From NCBI RefSeq assembly GCF_027531025.1, contig NZ_JAPZQX010000006.1:168473-232472 (forward strand): a stretch of 64,000 bases of DNA. The letters run 5' to 3'. Shown here piece after piece: positions 23,864-32,685 of this stretch. Position 1 is the stretch's first letter, and each line of letters begins with the position of its first letter. Source of the stretch: Novosphingobium sp. (GTDB lineage: Bacteria > Pseudomonadota > Alphaproteobacteria > Sphingomonadales > Sphingomonadaceae). The notes under the pieces were generated by a model, which did no database searches, was not told the origin of the DNA, and worked only from the letters and a program-made list of their open reading frames with translations. Both the position numbers and the translations under genes were made by a program.

Positions 23864-25918
23864 TCAATTATCCGCCAATTTCACCAGGCTGTCCGGCCCC
23901 AGCACCTGCGGCAATTGCTGTGGTGCGCCGCCGCCAGCAGGATACCACAGGTAAAGCGGGATACCGGCCGCGCCCTGGGCGGTCAGGAAGCGGGTGATTT
24001 CCGGATCGCGGCGGGTCCAGTCCCCGCGCAGCACGATCACCCCGGCCTTGGCAAAGGCATCGCGGGTCGGCTCGCGCTCGATCGCGACCCGCTCGTTGAC
24101 CTTGCAGGACAGGCACCAGTCCGCGGTCATGTAGACGAAGACCGGCTTGCCGCTGGCCCGCACCCGCGCCAGCGCCTGTTCGCTGAACGGCTGGGCATCG
24201 AGTAGGCTGGCTTCGGCGCTGGCTTCCGGCGCGCGGACCATGCCCGGCAGGCCCAGCGCGGACAGGCCCAGCACAGCAGCCAGCGCGCCCCACCACAGCG
24301 CCCCGGCGGCCAGCCCATGGCGCTGGCGGCGGCCCAGCAGGACCAGCGCGGCAACCACGATCACGGCCAGCAGCGTCAGGGCGAAGGCAAAGCCATTGCC
24401 GCCGATCCGGCTGGCCAACCAGGCGAGGGCCAGCGCGGTCAGCCCCATCGGCAGGGCCATCCAGCGGCGGAACCGGCCCATCCACGGCCCGGGTTTGGGC
24501 AGGCGGCGGCGCAGGGCGGGGACCCAGGCAATCGCCAGGAAGGGCAGGGCAATCCCCAGCCCCAGCGCGCCGAACAGCAGCAGGGCGGGGCCGACCGGCA
24601 GCAGCAGCGCCGCGCCCATCGCGGCAGCCATGAACGGCCCGGTGCAGGGCGTGGCGGCAAAGGCAGCCAGCAGTCCGGTGGCGAAGGCGCCCTGCGGCGA
24701 ACCCTCGCTGGCAAAGCCAGGCACCATGAATTCGTAGAGCCCCAGCAGGTTGGCGGTGATCGCCACGGCTAGCAGCAGCAGCGCGGCCACCACCAGTGGT
24801 TCCTGCAACTGGAAGGCCCAGCCCACCTCCTGGCCCGCAGCGCGCAGGCCCAGCAGCAGCCCGCCCAGCGCGAGAGAGGCGACCACGACCCCGGCGGTAT
24901 AGGCCAATCCCTCGGCCCGCGCCTGGGCCTGGCTCTCGCCCGCGCGGGCCAGGCTCAGCGCCTTGAGGCTGAGGATCGGGAAAACGCAGGGCATCACATT
25001 GAGCAGCAATCCGCCCGCCAGGGCCGCCAGCAGCAGCCAGCCCAGCGCCGGGGTGGCCGGGGCCTCGCCCGCCACTTGCAGCGGCTCGCCGCCGGTCGGC
25101 ACCGCACCGGGCGCGGCGGCAATGATCACGCCGTCGCCATTCGGGTTCAGCCGCAGCACGGCCTCGATTGCATCGGGCTGTTCCGGCGCGAACTTTGCCA
25201 CGGGCAGTTCGGCCACCAGCAGATCGCCCTGGCGGAAGAAGGCCTGGGGCGCGGCGTAGTCCACGACCCGCTCGGTCGAAAGGAACAGGTGCGGGCTGGC
25301 GACCTTGAGCGCGGCCGGTAGCGGGATCGCCACCCGCAGCTTTCCGCCTGAAAAGGCAAACCGGGCCGGGCTGCCAAGCGGCGCGGGCAGGGCCGCGCGC
25401 CAGCGGTCAAACCGGGCATCGGCTGCGCCCGGCTGGCCCACCGTTACCTTGGTGGCCAGTTCGCCTTCCTCGGGCACGCAGATCTCGTCGGTGCAGGCCA
25501 GCCAGCGCCCGCGCGCCGTCAGCTCCAGCACGTCACCCGGTCGGGCGGTGGCCGGAACGGTGAAGCTGGTCAGCACGGCATATTCGGTCTTGTATACGTG
25601 GTTCATCAGCCCCGCGATGGTCAGCGTGGCGGGCACCGGATATTGCAGCGCACCGACCTTGCGGCCGGGCGGCAAGGTCCAGTCCAGCGTCATGCCCTGG
25701 CCGGCATCGCCGGGATTGAGCCAATAGCCGTGCCAGCCGGGCGCGGGCTTCATGTCGATGGCCAGGGTCACCGTGCCGCCCGGCATGGCGCTGCCTTCGG
25801 CCAGCAGGGTGGCGGAAATGTTGGTTTCGCGGGCCGCCAGTGGTGCAGCCAGCAGCGCAGCCAGCATCAGTGCGGCGAGCTGGAACAACCCGGCAAGCCA
25901 CTTGGCGAAACGCAGCAT
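23864..25918 (-). CDS. dsbD: DsbD/ScsB-type transmembrane thiol-disulfide reductase
   Basis: The protein carries reducing power from the cytoplasm to periplasmic thiols. The 684-residue product has an N-terminal signal/anchor and a periplasmic DsbD-alpha-like domain with a redox Cys pair in LACTDEICVPEEG. The eight-helix core has the functional Cys in NVMPCVFPILSLKAL and AATPCTGPFMAAAMG. A C-terminal thioredoxin-like domain has ADWCLSCKVNE. The large N-terminal domain fits the ScsB-like branch. A terminator hairpin follows at 23740. Possible clients are cytochrome c maturation factors, given the cbb3 genes nearby. Confidence 0.9.
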   Translation of the reverse strand: MLRFAKWLAGLFQLAALMLAALLAAPLAARETNISATLLAEGSAMPGGTVTLAIDMKPAPGWHGYWLNPGDAGQGMTLDWTLPPGRKVGALQYPVPATLTIAGLMNHVYKTEYAVLTSFTVPATARPGDVLELTARGRWLACTDEICVPEEGELATKVTVGQPGAADARFDRWRAALPAPLGSPARFAFSGGKLRVAIPLPAALKVASPHLFLSTERVVDYAAPQAFFRQGDLLVAELPVAKFAPEQPDAIEAVLRLNPNGDGVIIAAAPGAVPTGGEPLQVAGEAPATPALGWLLLAALAGGLLLNVMPCVFPILSLKALSLARAGESQAQARAEGLAYTAGVVVASLALGGLLLGLRAAGQEVGWAFQLQEPLVVAALLLLAVAITANLLGLYEFMVPGFASEGSPQGAFATGLLAAFAATPCTGPFMAAAMGAALLLPVGPALLLFGALGLGIALPFLAIAWVPALRRRLPKPGPWMGRFRRWMALPMGLTALALAWLASRIGGNGFAFALTLLAVIVVAALVLLGRRQRHGLAAGALWWGALAAVLGLSALGLPGMVRAPEASAEASLLDAQPFSEQALARVRASGKPVFVYMTADWCLSCKVNERVAIEREPTRDAFAKAGVIVLRGDWTRRDPEITRFLTAQGAAGIPLYLWYPAGGGAPQQLPQVLGPDSLVKLADN

Positions 25919-26017
25919 CGATTACTTGCTCCTTGGCCTTTGGCAGGCCTTGCACTCGCGCCCTCGCAGCGCCATCAGGGCCTTGCCGATTTCAGCGCCC
26001 AAAGCAAGGATTCACCC

Positions 26018-27715
26018 ATGCGTCGCACCTTCGCCAGCCTGCTTGCCACCGCCGCTCTGGGGCTTGCGATTGTTGCTCCGGCTCAAGCGCAGGAGGCCGC
26101 GCCTGCCGCCGCTGCGACGGCCCCCGCGCAAGTGGATCGGCCGGGCCCGCAGCTGGTGCTGGCCGTGTCTATCGATCAGCTCTCGTCCGATCTCTTCGCC
26201 CAGTACCGTGAGCACTTCACCGATGGCTTTGCTCGCCTGCTGGGCGGGGCAGTGTTCCCATCGGGATACCAGTCGCACGCCGCGACCGAGACCTGCCCCG
26301 GCCATTCCACGATCCTGACCGGTGTACGGCCGGCCCGCAACGGGATCATCGCCAACAACTGGTTCGATCCGCGCATCGCCCGGGCTGACAAGAAGATCTA
26401 TTGTTCCGAAGACCTGTCCGATCCGGCCAGCACTTCGCGCGAACCGGTGGTTTCGGCCAATCTGCTGAAGGTGCCGACCCTGGGCGAGATGATGAAGCGC
26501 GCCAATCCCGCCACCCGCAATGTCGCCGTTTCGGCCAAGGACCGCGCCGTGGTGATGATGGGCGGGCACCAGATCGACGCGGGCTATTGGTGGAAAGGCA
26601 GCGGCTTCACCACCTTCAAGGGGCGCGAGCTGTCCCCAGCCGCGCAGCGCGCCAATGCCGCTGCTGCGGCCCTGCTGGCCAAGGGCGCCCCGGCGCTCAA
26701 GGTTCCGGTCTGGTGCGGCGCACGCGACCGGGCCGTGGCGATCGGCAATGGCAGCGTCGGCACGTTCCGCTTCGCCCTGCCCAAGGGGGCCAAGCCGGAC
26801 ATGCTGCGGGTCTCGCCCCGGATGGACGGGGCAACGGTGGACCTGGCGCTGGGGCTGGTCGATCAGCTGAAGCTGGGCCAGGGCGCCGTGCCCGATGTGC
26901 TGTCGGTCAGCCTCTCGGCCAGCGATTACATTGGCCATGCGGTTGGCACCGAAGGGGTGGAAATGTGCATCCAGCTGGCCGAGCTTGACCGCAATCTAGG
27001 TCGGCTGTTCACCGCGCTCGATGCGCGCAAGATCGATTACATGGTGGTGCTGACCGCCGACCATGGCGGCCACGATGCGCCCGAACGGCTGCGCCAGCAG
27101 GCGCTGCCGGGCGCGGCGCGGGCCGACAAGGCACTGATGCCGGCGGCCCTTGGGGTCGAGATCACCCGCCGCACCGGCATTGCCGCGCCGCAAGGCCCGC
27201 TGATCTATGGTGATGGCCCGTTCGGCGACATGTATGTCAACGCCGCGATCACCGGCGAGGCCAAGGCCAAGGTGGTCCGCGAACTGGTCAACCTGACCCG
27301 CTATCACCCCCAGGTCGCCGCCGTTTACACCGCCGCGGACCTAGCTGCCACGCCGATGCCGACCGGCAATCCCCAGGACTGGACGATCCGCGAGCGCGCC
27401 CGCGCCTCGTTCATGGCTGAACGGTCGGGCGATGTCGTGGTGCTGCTCGATCGCGCCATCACTCCGATCCCGGAGCCAATGCCCGGGGCCTATGTCGCCA
27501 CCCATGGCAGCGTCTGGGACTATGACCGGCGCGTGCCGATCCTGTTCTGGCGCAAGGGCATGGCCGGGTTCGAACAGCCCAACCCGATCGAAACGGTCGA
27601 TATCGCGCCCACCCTGGCTGCGCAGCTTGGCCTCAAGGTCAGCGACGGGGTCTTTGACGGGCGTTGCCTCGATCTCGATGCCGGGGCCGGCAACAGCTGC
27701 GAGCGGGTGAAGTAG
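26018..27715 (+). CDS. phoK: Alkaline phosphatase of the PafA/PhoK type
   Basis: Periplasmic zinc-dependent phosphomonoesterase. The 565-residue product starts at ATG 26018 with an AAGGA upstream and a signal peptide (MRRTFASLLATAALGLAIVA). An alkaline-phosphatase superfamily fold follows: metal-binding SIDQLSSDLF, nucleophile Thr in AATETCPGHSTILTG, and metal ligands in SASDYIGHAVG and LTADHGGHDAP. A late ATHGSVWDYDRRVPILF completes the site. The Thr nucleophile and length agree with the Sphingomonas PhoK enzyme. No clear Pho box was found in the 99-bp gap to the divergent dsbD. Confidence 0.87.
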   Translation: MRRTFASLLATAALGLAIVAPAQAQEAAPAAAATAPAQVDRPGPQLVLAVSIDQLSSDLFAQYREHFTDGFARLLGGAVFPSGYQSHAATETCPGHSTILTGVRPARNGIIANNWFDPRIARADKKIYCSEDLSDPASTSREPVVSANLLKVPTLGEMMKRANPATRNVAVSAKDRAVVMMGGHQIDAGYWWKGSGFTTFKGRELSPAAQRANAAAAALLAKGAPALKVPVWCGARDRAVAIGNGSVGTFRFALPKGAKPDMLRVSPRMDGATVDLALGLVDQLKLGQGAVPDVLSVSLSASDYIGHAVGTEGVEMCIQLAELDRNLGRLFTALDARKIDYMVVLTADHGGHDAPERLRQQALPGAARADKALMPAALGVEITRRTGIAAPQGPLIYGDGPFGDMYVNAAITGEAKAKVVRELVNLTRYHPQVAAVYTAADLAATPMPTGNPQDWTIRERARASFMAERSGDVVVLLDRAITPIPEPMPGAYVATHGSVWDYDRRVPILFWRKGMAGFEQPNPIETVDIAPTLAAQLGLKVSDGVFDGRCLDLDAGAGNSCERVK

Positions 27716-27716
27716 G

Positions 27717-28928
27717 ATGAGCGAACGGCGCGACCTTGTGATCCTCGGCGGCGGGCTGGTCGGCATGACCTTGGCCCTGGCCGCCGCGCGCCAGGGGATC
27801 ACCAGCCACGTGGTGGACAAGGCCACCCCCGAACAGCTCACCGCCGAAGGTGCCGATGGCCGTGCCTCGGCCATTTCGACCGCCAGCTGGAACCTGTTCG
27901 CCAATATCGGCCTGGCCGACAAGCTGGCCCCGCTGGGCTGTCCGATCGATGCCATCGCGGTGACCGACCAGATGAAGCCCGGCCGGATCGATTTCCAGCC
28001 GGGGGCCGAGGATGGCAGCCTCGGCCGGATGTATGCCAACCGCGATATCCGCGTGGCCCTGTTCGAGGCGGCGCGGGCCGAAAGCCCGATTGCCTGGCAT
28101 TCCGGGGCGGAGGCCGTGGAGCGTGAGCGCGGGGCGCACGGCGTGCGCGTGGTGCTGGACAATGGCGCGGAGCTGACCGGCGGCCTGCTGATCGCGGCCG
28201 AAGGACGGCAATCCCCCACCCGCGAGGAAGCAGGGCTGGCCAAGGCCAAGTGGGACTATCACCACCGCGCCATCGTCACCGCGCTGTACCACGAGAAGTC
28301 GCACGAGAACGTCGCATGGGAAATCTTCTATCCTGCCGGTCCCTTCGCCCTGCTGCCCCTGCTCGACGAAGGCGGCAAGCACCGCTCGGCCCTGGTCTGG
28401 ACCGTTGCGGAAAAGGATGCTGCCGGGGTGCTGGCCATGCCCGAGGGGATGTTCCTCGCCGAGGTTGACCGCCACATGGGCGGGATGTTCGGCGCGCTGC
28501 AACTGGCCGCGCCGCGGATGAGCTATCCGCTCAACTTCCACCGCGCGCCGCGGATCGTCGATCATCGCCTCGTGCTGATTGGCGATGCCGCCCACGGGAT
28601 CCATCCCATCGCTGGGCAGGGCCTGAACCTGGGCCTGCGCGATGTCGGCGCCTTGGTCGAGGTGCTGACCGACGGCATGCGGCTCGGCCTGGAGCCGGGC
28701 GATGCCCAGCTGCTGTCGCGCTATGAACGCTGGCGCTCGGTTGACAGCTTCTCGGTCGGTTTTGCGACCGATGCGATCAATCGCCTGTTTGCGATCCCCG
28801 GCCGCCTGCCCAGCGCGATCCGGCGGCTGGGCATGGGCGCGGTGCAGCGTTCGGGCTGGCTCAAGCGCTTCTTCATGGACGAAGCGCGCGGCATGTCGGG
28901 CGACCTGCCGAGGCTGCTCAGGGCCTAA
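27717..28928 (+). CDS. UbiH/UbiF-family FAD-dependent monooxygenase (ubiquinone hydroxylase)
   Basis: The 403-residue product has an N-terminal FAD-binding fold with GGGLVGMTLALAAARQG. It has the family motif ADGRASAISTASWNLF and the second FAD motif GDAAHGIHPIAGQGLNLGLRD. This is the UbiH/UbiL/COQ6 pattern for ring hydroxylation in ubiquinone synthesis. Which ring position it modifies cannot be read from the sequence. It starts one base after the phosphatase stop, so both share a transcript. Its stop shares a CTAA-type overlap with the convergent gene. Confidence 0.88.
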   Translation: MSERRDLVILGGGLVGMTLALAAARQGITSHVVDKATPEQLTAEGADGRASAISTASWNLFANIGLADKLAPLGCPIDAIAVTDQMKPGRIDFQPGAEDGSLGRMYANRDIRVALFEAARAESPIAWHSGAEAVERERGAHGVRVVLDNGAELTGGLLIAAEGRQSPTREEAGLAKAKWDYHHRAIVTALYHEKSHENVAWEIFYPAGPFALLPLLDEGGKHRSALVWTVAEKDAAGVLAMPEGMFLAEVDRHMGGMFGALQLAAPRMSYPLNFHRAPRIVDHRLVLIGDAAHGIHPIAGQGLNLGLRDVGALVEVLTDGMRLGLEPGDAQLLSRYERWRSVDSFSVGFATDAINRLFAIPGRLPSAIRRLGMGAVQRSGWLKRFFMDEARGMSGDLPRLLRA

Positions 28929-29833
28929 AGCGCCCGCAGCGGCTCGGCGTCGGTTGCCGGCGGCGCACCCGGTCCCGGCTGGCGAACCTGCGCGCCGGTC
29001 GCATCCTTCAGCTTTTCCGGTTCAAGCAGCGCGGCAGTCTCGATCAGGTCGAGCGCCTTTTGCGCGGCGGCATAGCGCCGGGCCTCGGCGCTCCAGTCAT
29101 TGGCCAGGGCCGCGCCGGGCAGGCGCTGCACCTCGTCGAGTGCCCCCTCGACCTGGCCGGAACGCAGCATCAGCCGTGCCCGGTCCAGCCGGTCATCCGG
29201 CCGGGCGGAGGTGGCATCGCCGCGGCGGATGACGAACAGGCCCGACAGTTCGCGGGTAAAGCGATCCCAGCCGCCCTCGTTGGGCGGGGTGCCGAGCAGG
29301 GCCGGGGCCAGGGCATCGAGCCCGCCAGCCAGCCGGTCGAGCGTGACCGGGCGGCGTGCGGTTTCAATCACGGTGGTCACGGCATTGGCTTGGGCATCGC
29401 CGAAGCGCAGCTTCAACTGGTCTTCGAGGTAACCCAGCGGCACCCCGCGTTCGATCGCGCGCCGTGCGGCGAGGGCGACCAGCAGGGCCTCGGCGCGGGC
29501 GGTATTGCCTTCGCTGGCAGCCGCTTGCAGGTCGATCCGGGCCAGCCGCTGTTCCAGCGCGGCGATCCGCTGGTCCATGCCCCCGGCCACGGCTTCCAGT
29601 GCCGGGCTGGCGCTGGGCGCGGGCACGGCTTTGGGCAGCGGGCCGGTTACGGCGGCGGGTGCGCTCGCGGCCGGCTGGGCAAAATCGGGACCAAACTGCA
29701 GCTTGCCATCCCAGGCCAGCCAGCCGATCAGAGCGGCCCCACCGATGAAGGCCAGCAGGCTGGTGCCCAGTACCGCGCGCATGGAGACACCCGAAGAGGC
29801 GGCGCGGCGGCGGGAGAGATAGTCTTCGTCCAT
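28925..29833 (-). CDS. Mitofilin-like (COG4223/HemX-like) inner membrane protein
   Basis: The 302-residue product has an N-terminal cytoplasmic stretch, one membrane helix (AVLGTSLLAFIGGAALIGWL), an Ala/Pro linker and an amphipathic coiled-coil segment (MDQRIAALEQRLARIDLQAA). An alpha-helical C-terminal domain follows. Bacterial proteins of this layout downstream of hemD are called HemX or mitofilin homologues. The gene is 41 bp downstream of hemD in the same direction. A role in membrane organisation is suggested for relatives. A direct role in haem synthesis is unproven. Confidence 0.75.
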   Translation of the reverse strand: MDEDYLSRRRAASSGVSMRAVLGTSLLAFIGGAALIGWLAWDGKLQFGPDFAQPAASAPAAVTGPLPKAVPAPSASPALEAVAGGMDQRIAALEQRLARIDLQAAASEGNTARAEALLVALAARRAIERGVPLGYLEDQLKLRFGDAQANAVTTVIETARRPVTLDRLAGGLDALAPALLGTPPNEGGWDRFTRELSGLFVIRRGDATSARPDDRLDRARLMLRSGQVEGALDEVQRLPGAALANDWSAEARRYAAAQKALDLIETAALLEPEKLKDATGAQVRQPGPGAPPATDAEPLRAL

Positions 29834-29874
29834 GCTTCAGTCTGACCCGGTTGCGGGGCTGTTACCCTGTTCTC

Positions 29875-30558
29875 TTACGGTTCTTGGCACATCTGCCGGG
29901 CCAAGGCCAGCAGCGCGGCATCGCTGGCTTCGGCTGCTACGGCCACCTCGCGCCAGCCTGGTCCTGCGGCGCTGGCAACGCGCGGGGCCAGCACGCAGAG
30001 CGAATGCAGCGCCCGGCGCAGCCCCAGCCGCACGCATTCGGCGGCAAAGTGATGGGCGGCCTCGCCCGAATGCAGCGCGACCAGCGCGGGCCGGGCCAGC
30101 AGCGCGGCCAGTTCCGGCGGCATCGGCTGGGGGCGGCTGGCATAGACTACGCGCTCGGTCATGGTGACGCCATCGGGCAGGGTCAGCGGCACGCGCTCCT
30201 CACCGGCCAGACGTAGCAGACTGCGGTGCTCCGATGCCAGCAGCGTCAGCGCGCCTTGCAAGCCGCCCCGGCCGGTCGCGGCAACGCTGAGGCCAGCTTC
30301 GCGCGCGGCCGCCGCAGTGGTCTCGCCCACGCAATAGGCCGGCAGGTGGCGCAGCGCGGCAAGGCCTGGCCCGGCGGCGCGCAGGGCATTGGCGCTGCCC
30401 AGCAGCAATGCATCGAACTGGTCGGGCGGCGGGGCCTGCCACGAGCGCGCGACCACCGCGAACAAGGGAAAGCCATGCGGATCGAGCCCCGCCGCGCGCG
30501 CTGCGCTCACCGTTGCGGTGCAGCCAGGCTCGGGTCGGATCACGATCAATGGCAGCAT
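29875..30558 (-). CDS. hemD: Uroporphyrinogen-III synthase HemD
   Basis: HemD closes hydroxymethylbilane to uroporphyrinogen III. The 227-residue product begins MLPLIVIRPEPGCTATVSAA and has the weakly conserved two-lobed family pattern. It includes FDALLLGSANALRAAGPGL, AYCVGETTAAAAREAGLSV and ALVALHSGEAAHHFAAEC. I start at ATG 30558. A GTG at 30564 that overlaps the hemC stop is possible and adds two residues. Position directly after hemC makes the call firm despite low family conservation. Confidence 0.9.
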   Translation of the reverse strand: MLPLIVIRPEPGCTATVSAARAAGLDPHGFPLFAVVARSWQAPPPDQFDALLLGSANALRAAGPGLAALRHLPAYCVGETTAAAAREAGLSVAATGRGGLQGALTLLASEHRSLLRLAGEERVPLTLPDGVTMTERVVYASRPQPMPPELAALLARPALVALHSGEAAHHFAAECVRLGLRRALHSLCVLAPRVASAAGPGWREVAVAAEASDAALLALARQMCQEP

Positions 30559-30563
30559 CGGCA

Positions 30564-31502
30564 CTATCCTGCGAAATGTTCCCGCACGGCTGGCGGGGCG
30601 GCATCGAGTAACTGCCGGGCCAGCCGCACCGGCCCCTGCGGGTCACCGGGTGGGAAGCTCAGCGCACCATCCACCCGGTGCGCCCCATCGGGGCTGAACA
30701 AGGCGGCGCGCAGCAGCAGCGCATTGTCGCCATGCTCGGTCAGCGCGGCAATCGGGCTGTGGCAATTGCCGCCCAGCGCGGCGAGCAAGCCACGCTCGGC
30801 CTGCAGCGCGGAATGGCTTGGGCCGTGATCGATCGCGGCCACGAGATCGCGGGTGACGGCATCGCGGGCGCGGCATTCGATGGCAATGGCGCCCTGACCC
30901 GGGGCAGGCAGCCAGTCCAGCGGATCGAGCGGTGTGCCGATCCCGGTCTCGCCCAGCCGCTCCAGCCCGGCGGCGGCGAGCAGGGTGGCGTCGGCCTCGC
31001 CCGCTTCCAGCTTGCCGAGGCGTGTCGCGACATTGCCGCGGAACAGCACGATCCTACAGTCAGGCCGGGCATGCAGCGCCTGGGCCGCGCGGCGCGGCGC
31101 GCTAGTGCCGATCCGCGCGCCGGGCGGCAGGGCGGCGAGGCCGCTCAAGCCCCGCTCATCCTGAGCTTGTCGAAGGACGAGCACGTCGCGCACGTCGGCG
31201 CGGGGCAGCACGGCGGTGATGGCGATCTCGGCCGGGCGCAGCGTTTCGACGTCCTTGGCCGAATGGACTGCCAGGTCGATTTCGCCCGCCAGCAGCCAGG
31301 CATCCAGTTCCTTGGTCCAAAGCGCCTTGCCACCGATTTCGGCCAGCGGGCGATCCTGCACCTTGTCGCCGCTCGCCAACACGGGGACGATCTCGATCGC
31401 CAGATCGGGATGGGCCGCTTGCAGCCGATCGCGCGCTTCATGGGCCTGGGCCATGGCGAGGGGGGAACGACGGGTACCAAGGCGCAGTGGACGGTCAGGC
31501 AT
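30564..31502 (-). CDS. hemC: Porphobilinogen deaminase HemC carrying a repeat-encoded insertion
   Basis: HemC polymerises four porphobilinogen units to hydroxymethylbilane. The 312-residue product has the start PLRLGTRRSPLAMAQAHEAR and VLASGDKVQDRPLAEIGGKA. LDAWLLAGEIDLAVHSAKDV and the cofactor-binding Cys in LGGNCHSPIAALT are also present. Between DVRDVLVL and GLSGLAALPPGARIGTS there are about eight extra residues (RQAQDERG) encoded by a REP-like palindrome at 31155-31181. It is divergent from tsaD with a 43-bp gap that should hold both promoters. Confidence 0.95.
   Translation of the reverse strand: MPDRPLRLGTRRSPLAMAQAHEARDRLQAAHPDLAIEIVPVLASGDKVQDRPLAEIGGKALWTKELDAWLLAGEIDLAVHSAKDVETLRPAEIAITAVLPRADVRDVLVLRQAQDERGLSGLAALPPGARIGTSAPRRAAQALHARPDCRIVLFRGNVATRLGKLEAGEADATLLAAAGLERLGETGIGTPLDPLDWLPAPGQGAIAIECRARDAVTRDLVAAIDHGPSHSALQAERGLLAALGGNCHSPIAALTEHGDNALLLRAALFSPDGAHRVDGALSFPPGDPQGPVRLARQLLDAAPPAVREHFAG
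31155..31181. repeat. REP-like palindromic element inside hemC
   Basis: The 27-bp element contains CCTGAGCTTGTCGAAGGAC, the same core as the right arm of the tsaD element (GCCTGAGCTTGTCGAAGGCC). It is nine codons long, keeps the hemC frame and adds a surface-type peptide. The core is recognised from sphingomonad genomes as a dispersed palindrome. That statement is from memory. Confidence 0.75.
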
Positions 31503-31545
31503 GGGCGCTTGTGCTAATGCGCAATCAGGCTAGAGGAAAGCCGCG

Positions 31546-32685
31546 ATGGGGATTGTCCTCGGAATTGAATCGTCCTGCGACGAAACGGCCGCCGCGCTGG
31601 TCGATGGCGAGCGCCGGATCGTGGCGCAGCGGATCGCCTCGCAGGACGATGCCCACCGCCCCTATGGCGGCGTTGTTCCCGAAATTGCCGCTCGCGCCCA
31701 TGCCGAACGGATCGCACCGCTGGTGGAAGCCGTGCTGGCCGACGCCGGGATGACGCTGGACGATGTCTATGCCATTGCCGCCACGGCCGGTCCCGGCCTG
31801 ATCGGCGGGGTGATGGTCGGCCTGGTCACGGCCAAGGCGCTGGCCATGGCCGCTGACAAGCCGCTGATTGCGGTCAACCATCTTGAGGGCCATGCGTTGT
31901 CGCCCCGGCTGGCCGATCCGGCGCTGCAATTCCCCTATCTGCTGCTGCTGGTCTCCGGCGGGCATTGCCAGGTGCTGCGCGTGGACGGAGTCGGCCAGTA
32001 CCGCCGCCTTGCTACCACGATCGACGATGCGCTGGGGGAGGCATTCGACAAGACCGCGAAGATCCTGGGCCTGGGCTTTCCCGGCGGTCCGGCGGTGGAA
32101 CGGCTGGCGCGCGAGGGCGATCCGAAAGCCGTGACCCTGCCGCGCCCCTTGCTGGGCAGCGCCGAACCGCATTTTTCCTTTGCTGGCCTCAAGAGCGCGG
32201 TTTTGCGGGCCAAGCAGGCGATGGTGGAGAATGGTGCTTCGACAGGCTCAGCACGAACAGAGAAGGCGGGCAATCCCCAGTCCGTTCGGCCTGAGCTTGT
32301 CGAAGGCCAGCCGCCGCGCCCGACCTATACCGACGCCGATATTGCCGCCGCCTTCCAGCAGGCCGCGCTCGATTGCGTGATCGACCGGACCCGCCGCGCG
32401 CTGGAAGGCAGCGAGGGGCTGACCGCGCTGGTCGTGGCCGGGGGCGTGGCCGCCAACCAGACAATCCGCGCCGGGCTGGAAGCCTTGGCGGCGCAGTTCG
32501 GTCTGCCGTTCGTTGCCCCGCCACTGGCGCTGTGCACGGATAATGCCGCGATGATCGCCTGGGCCGGGCAGGAACGGCTGGCCCTGGCCGAATTTGCGCC
32601 CGATCCGCTCGACATTGCCGCGCGCCCGCGCTGGCCGCTCGATCCCGATGCCGCACCGGTGCGCGGGGCGGGGGTGAAGGCATGA
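31546..32685 (+). CDS. tsaD: tRNA N6-threonylcarbamoyladenosine transferase subunit TsaD with repeat insertion
   Basis: TsaD transfers the threonylcarbamoyl group to A37 of ANN-reading tRNAs. The 379-residue product has [17 protein letters not shown], the metal-binding [12 protein letters not shown] (H-x3-H), and [28 protein letters not shown] is also present. Residues of about 231-254 ([10 protein letters not shown]...RPELVEG) interrupt the usual LKSAVLRA...DIAAAFQ region and are encoded by a palindromic repeat pair. At 379 residues it is some 25-35 longer than usual. It is the first gene of a four-gene chain with ATGA overlaps (gpsA, flippase, HhH protein). Confidence 0.95.
   Translation: MGIVLGIESSCDETAAALVDGERRIVAQRIASQDDAHRPYGGVVPEIAARAHAERIAPLVEAVLADAGMTLDDVYAIAATAGPGLIGGVMVGLVTAKALAMAADKPLIAVNHLEGHALSPRLADPALQFPYLLLLVSGGHCQVLRVDGVGQYRRLATTIDDALGEAFDKTAKILGLGFPGGPAVERLAREGDPKAVTLPRPLLGSAEPHFSFAGLKSAVLRAKQAMVENGASTGSARTEKAGNPQSVRPELVEGQPPRPTYTDADIAAAFQQAALDCVIDRTRRALEGSEGLTALVVAGGVAANQTIRAGLEALAAQFGLPFVAPPLALCTDNAAMIAWAGQERLALAEFAPDPLDIAARPRWPLDPDAAPVRGAGVKA
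32237..32305. repeat. Inverted REP pair (REPIN-like) inside tsaD
   Basis: Left arm CTTCGACAGGCTCAGCACGAAC (32237-32258) and right arm at 32284-32305 are inverted copies that agree at about 18 of 22 positions, with a 25-bp spacer. The 69-bp unit equals 23 codons, so the tsaD frame is preserved. The right-arm core matches the hemC element. Confidence 0.8.

Noticed and set aside
23854..23867. FNR-box-like TTGAT-CGCG-GTCAA at the end of the dsbD-like gene
   Set aside because: It matches nine of ten positions but lies between two convergent gene ends, overlapping the dsbD stop codon, with no gene start nearby. It may be chance or control an unseen antisense RNA, so I did not list it as a site.
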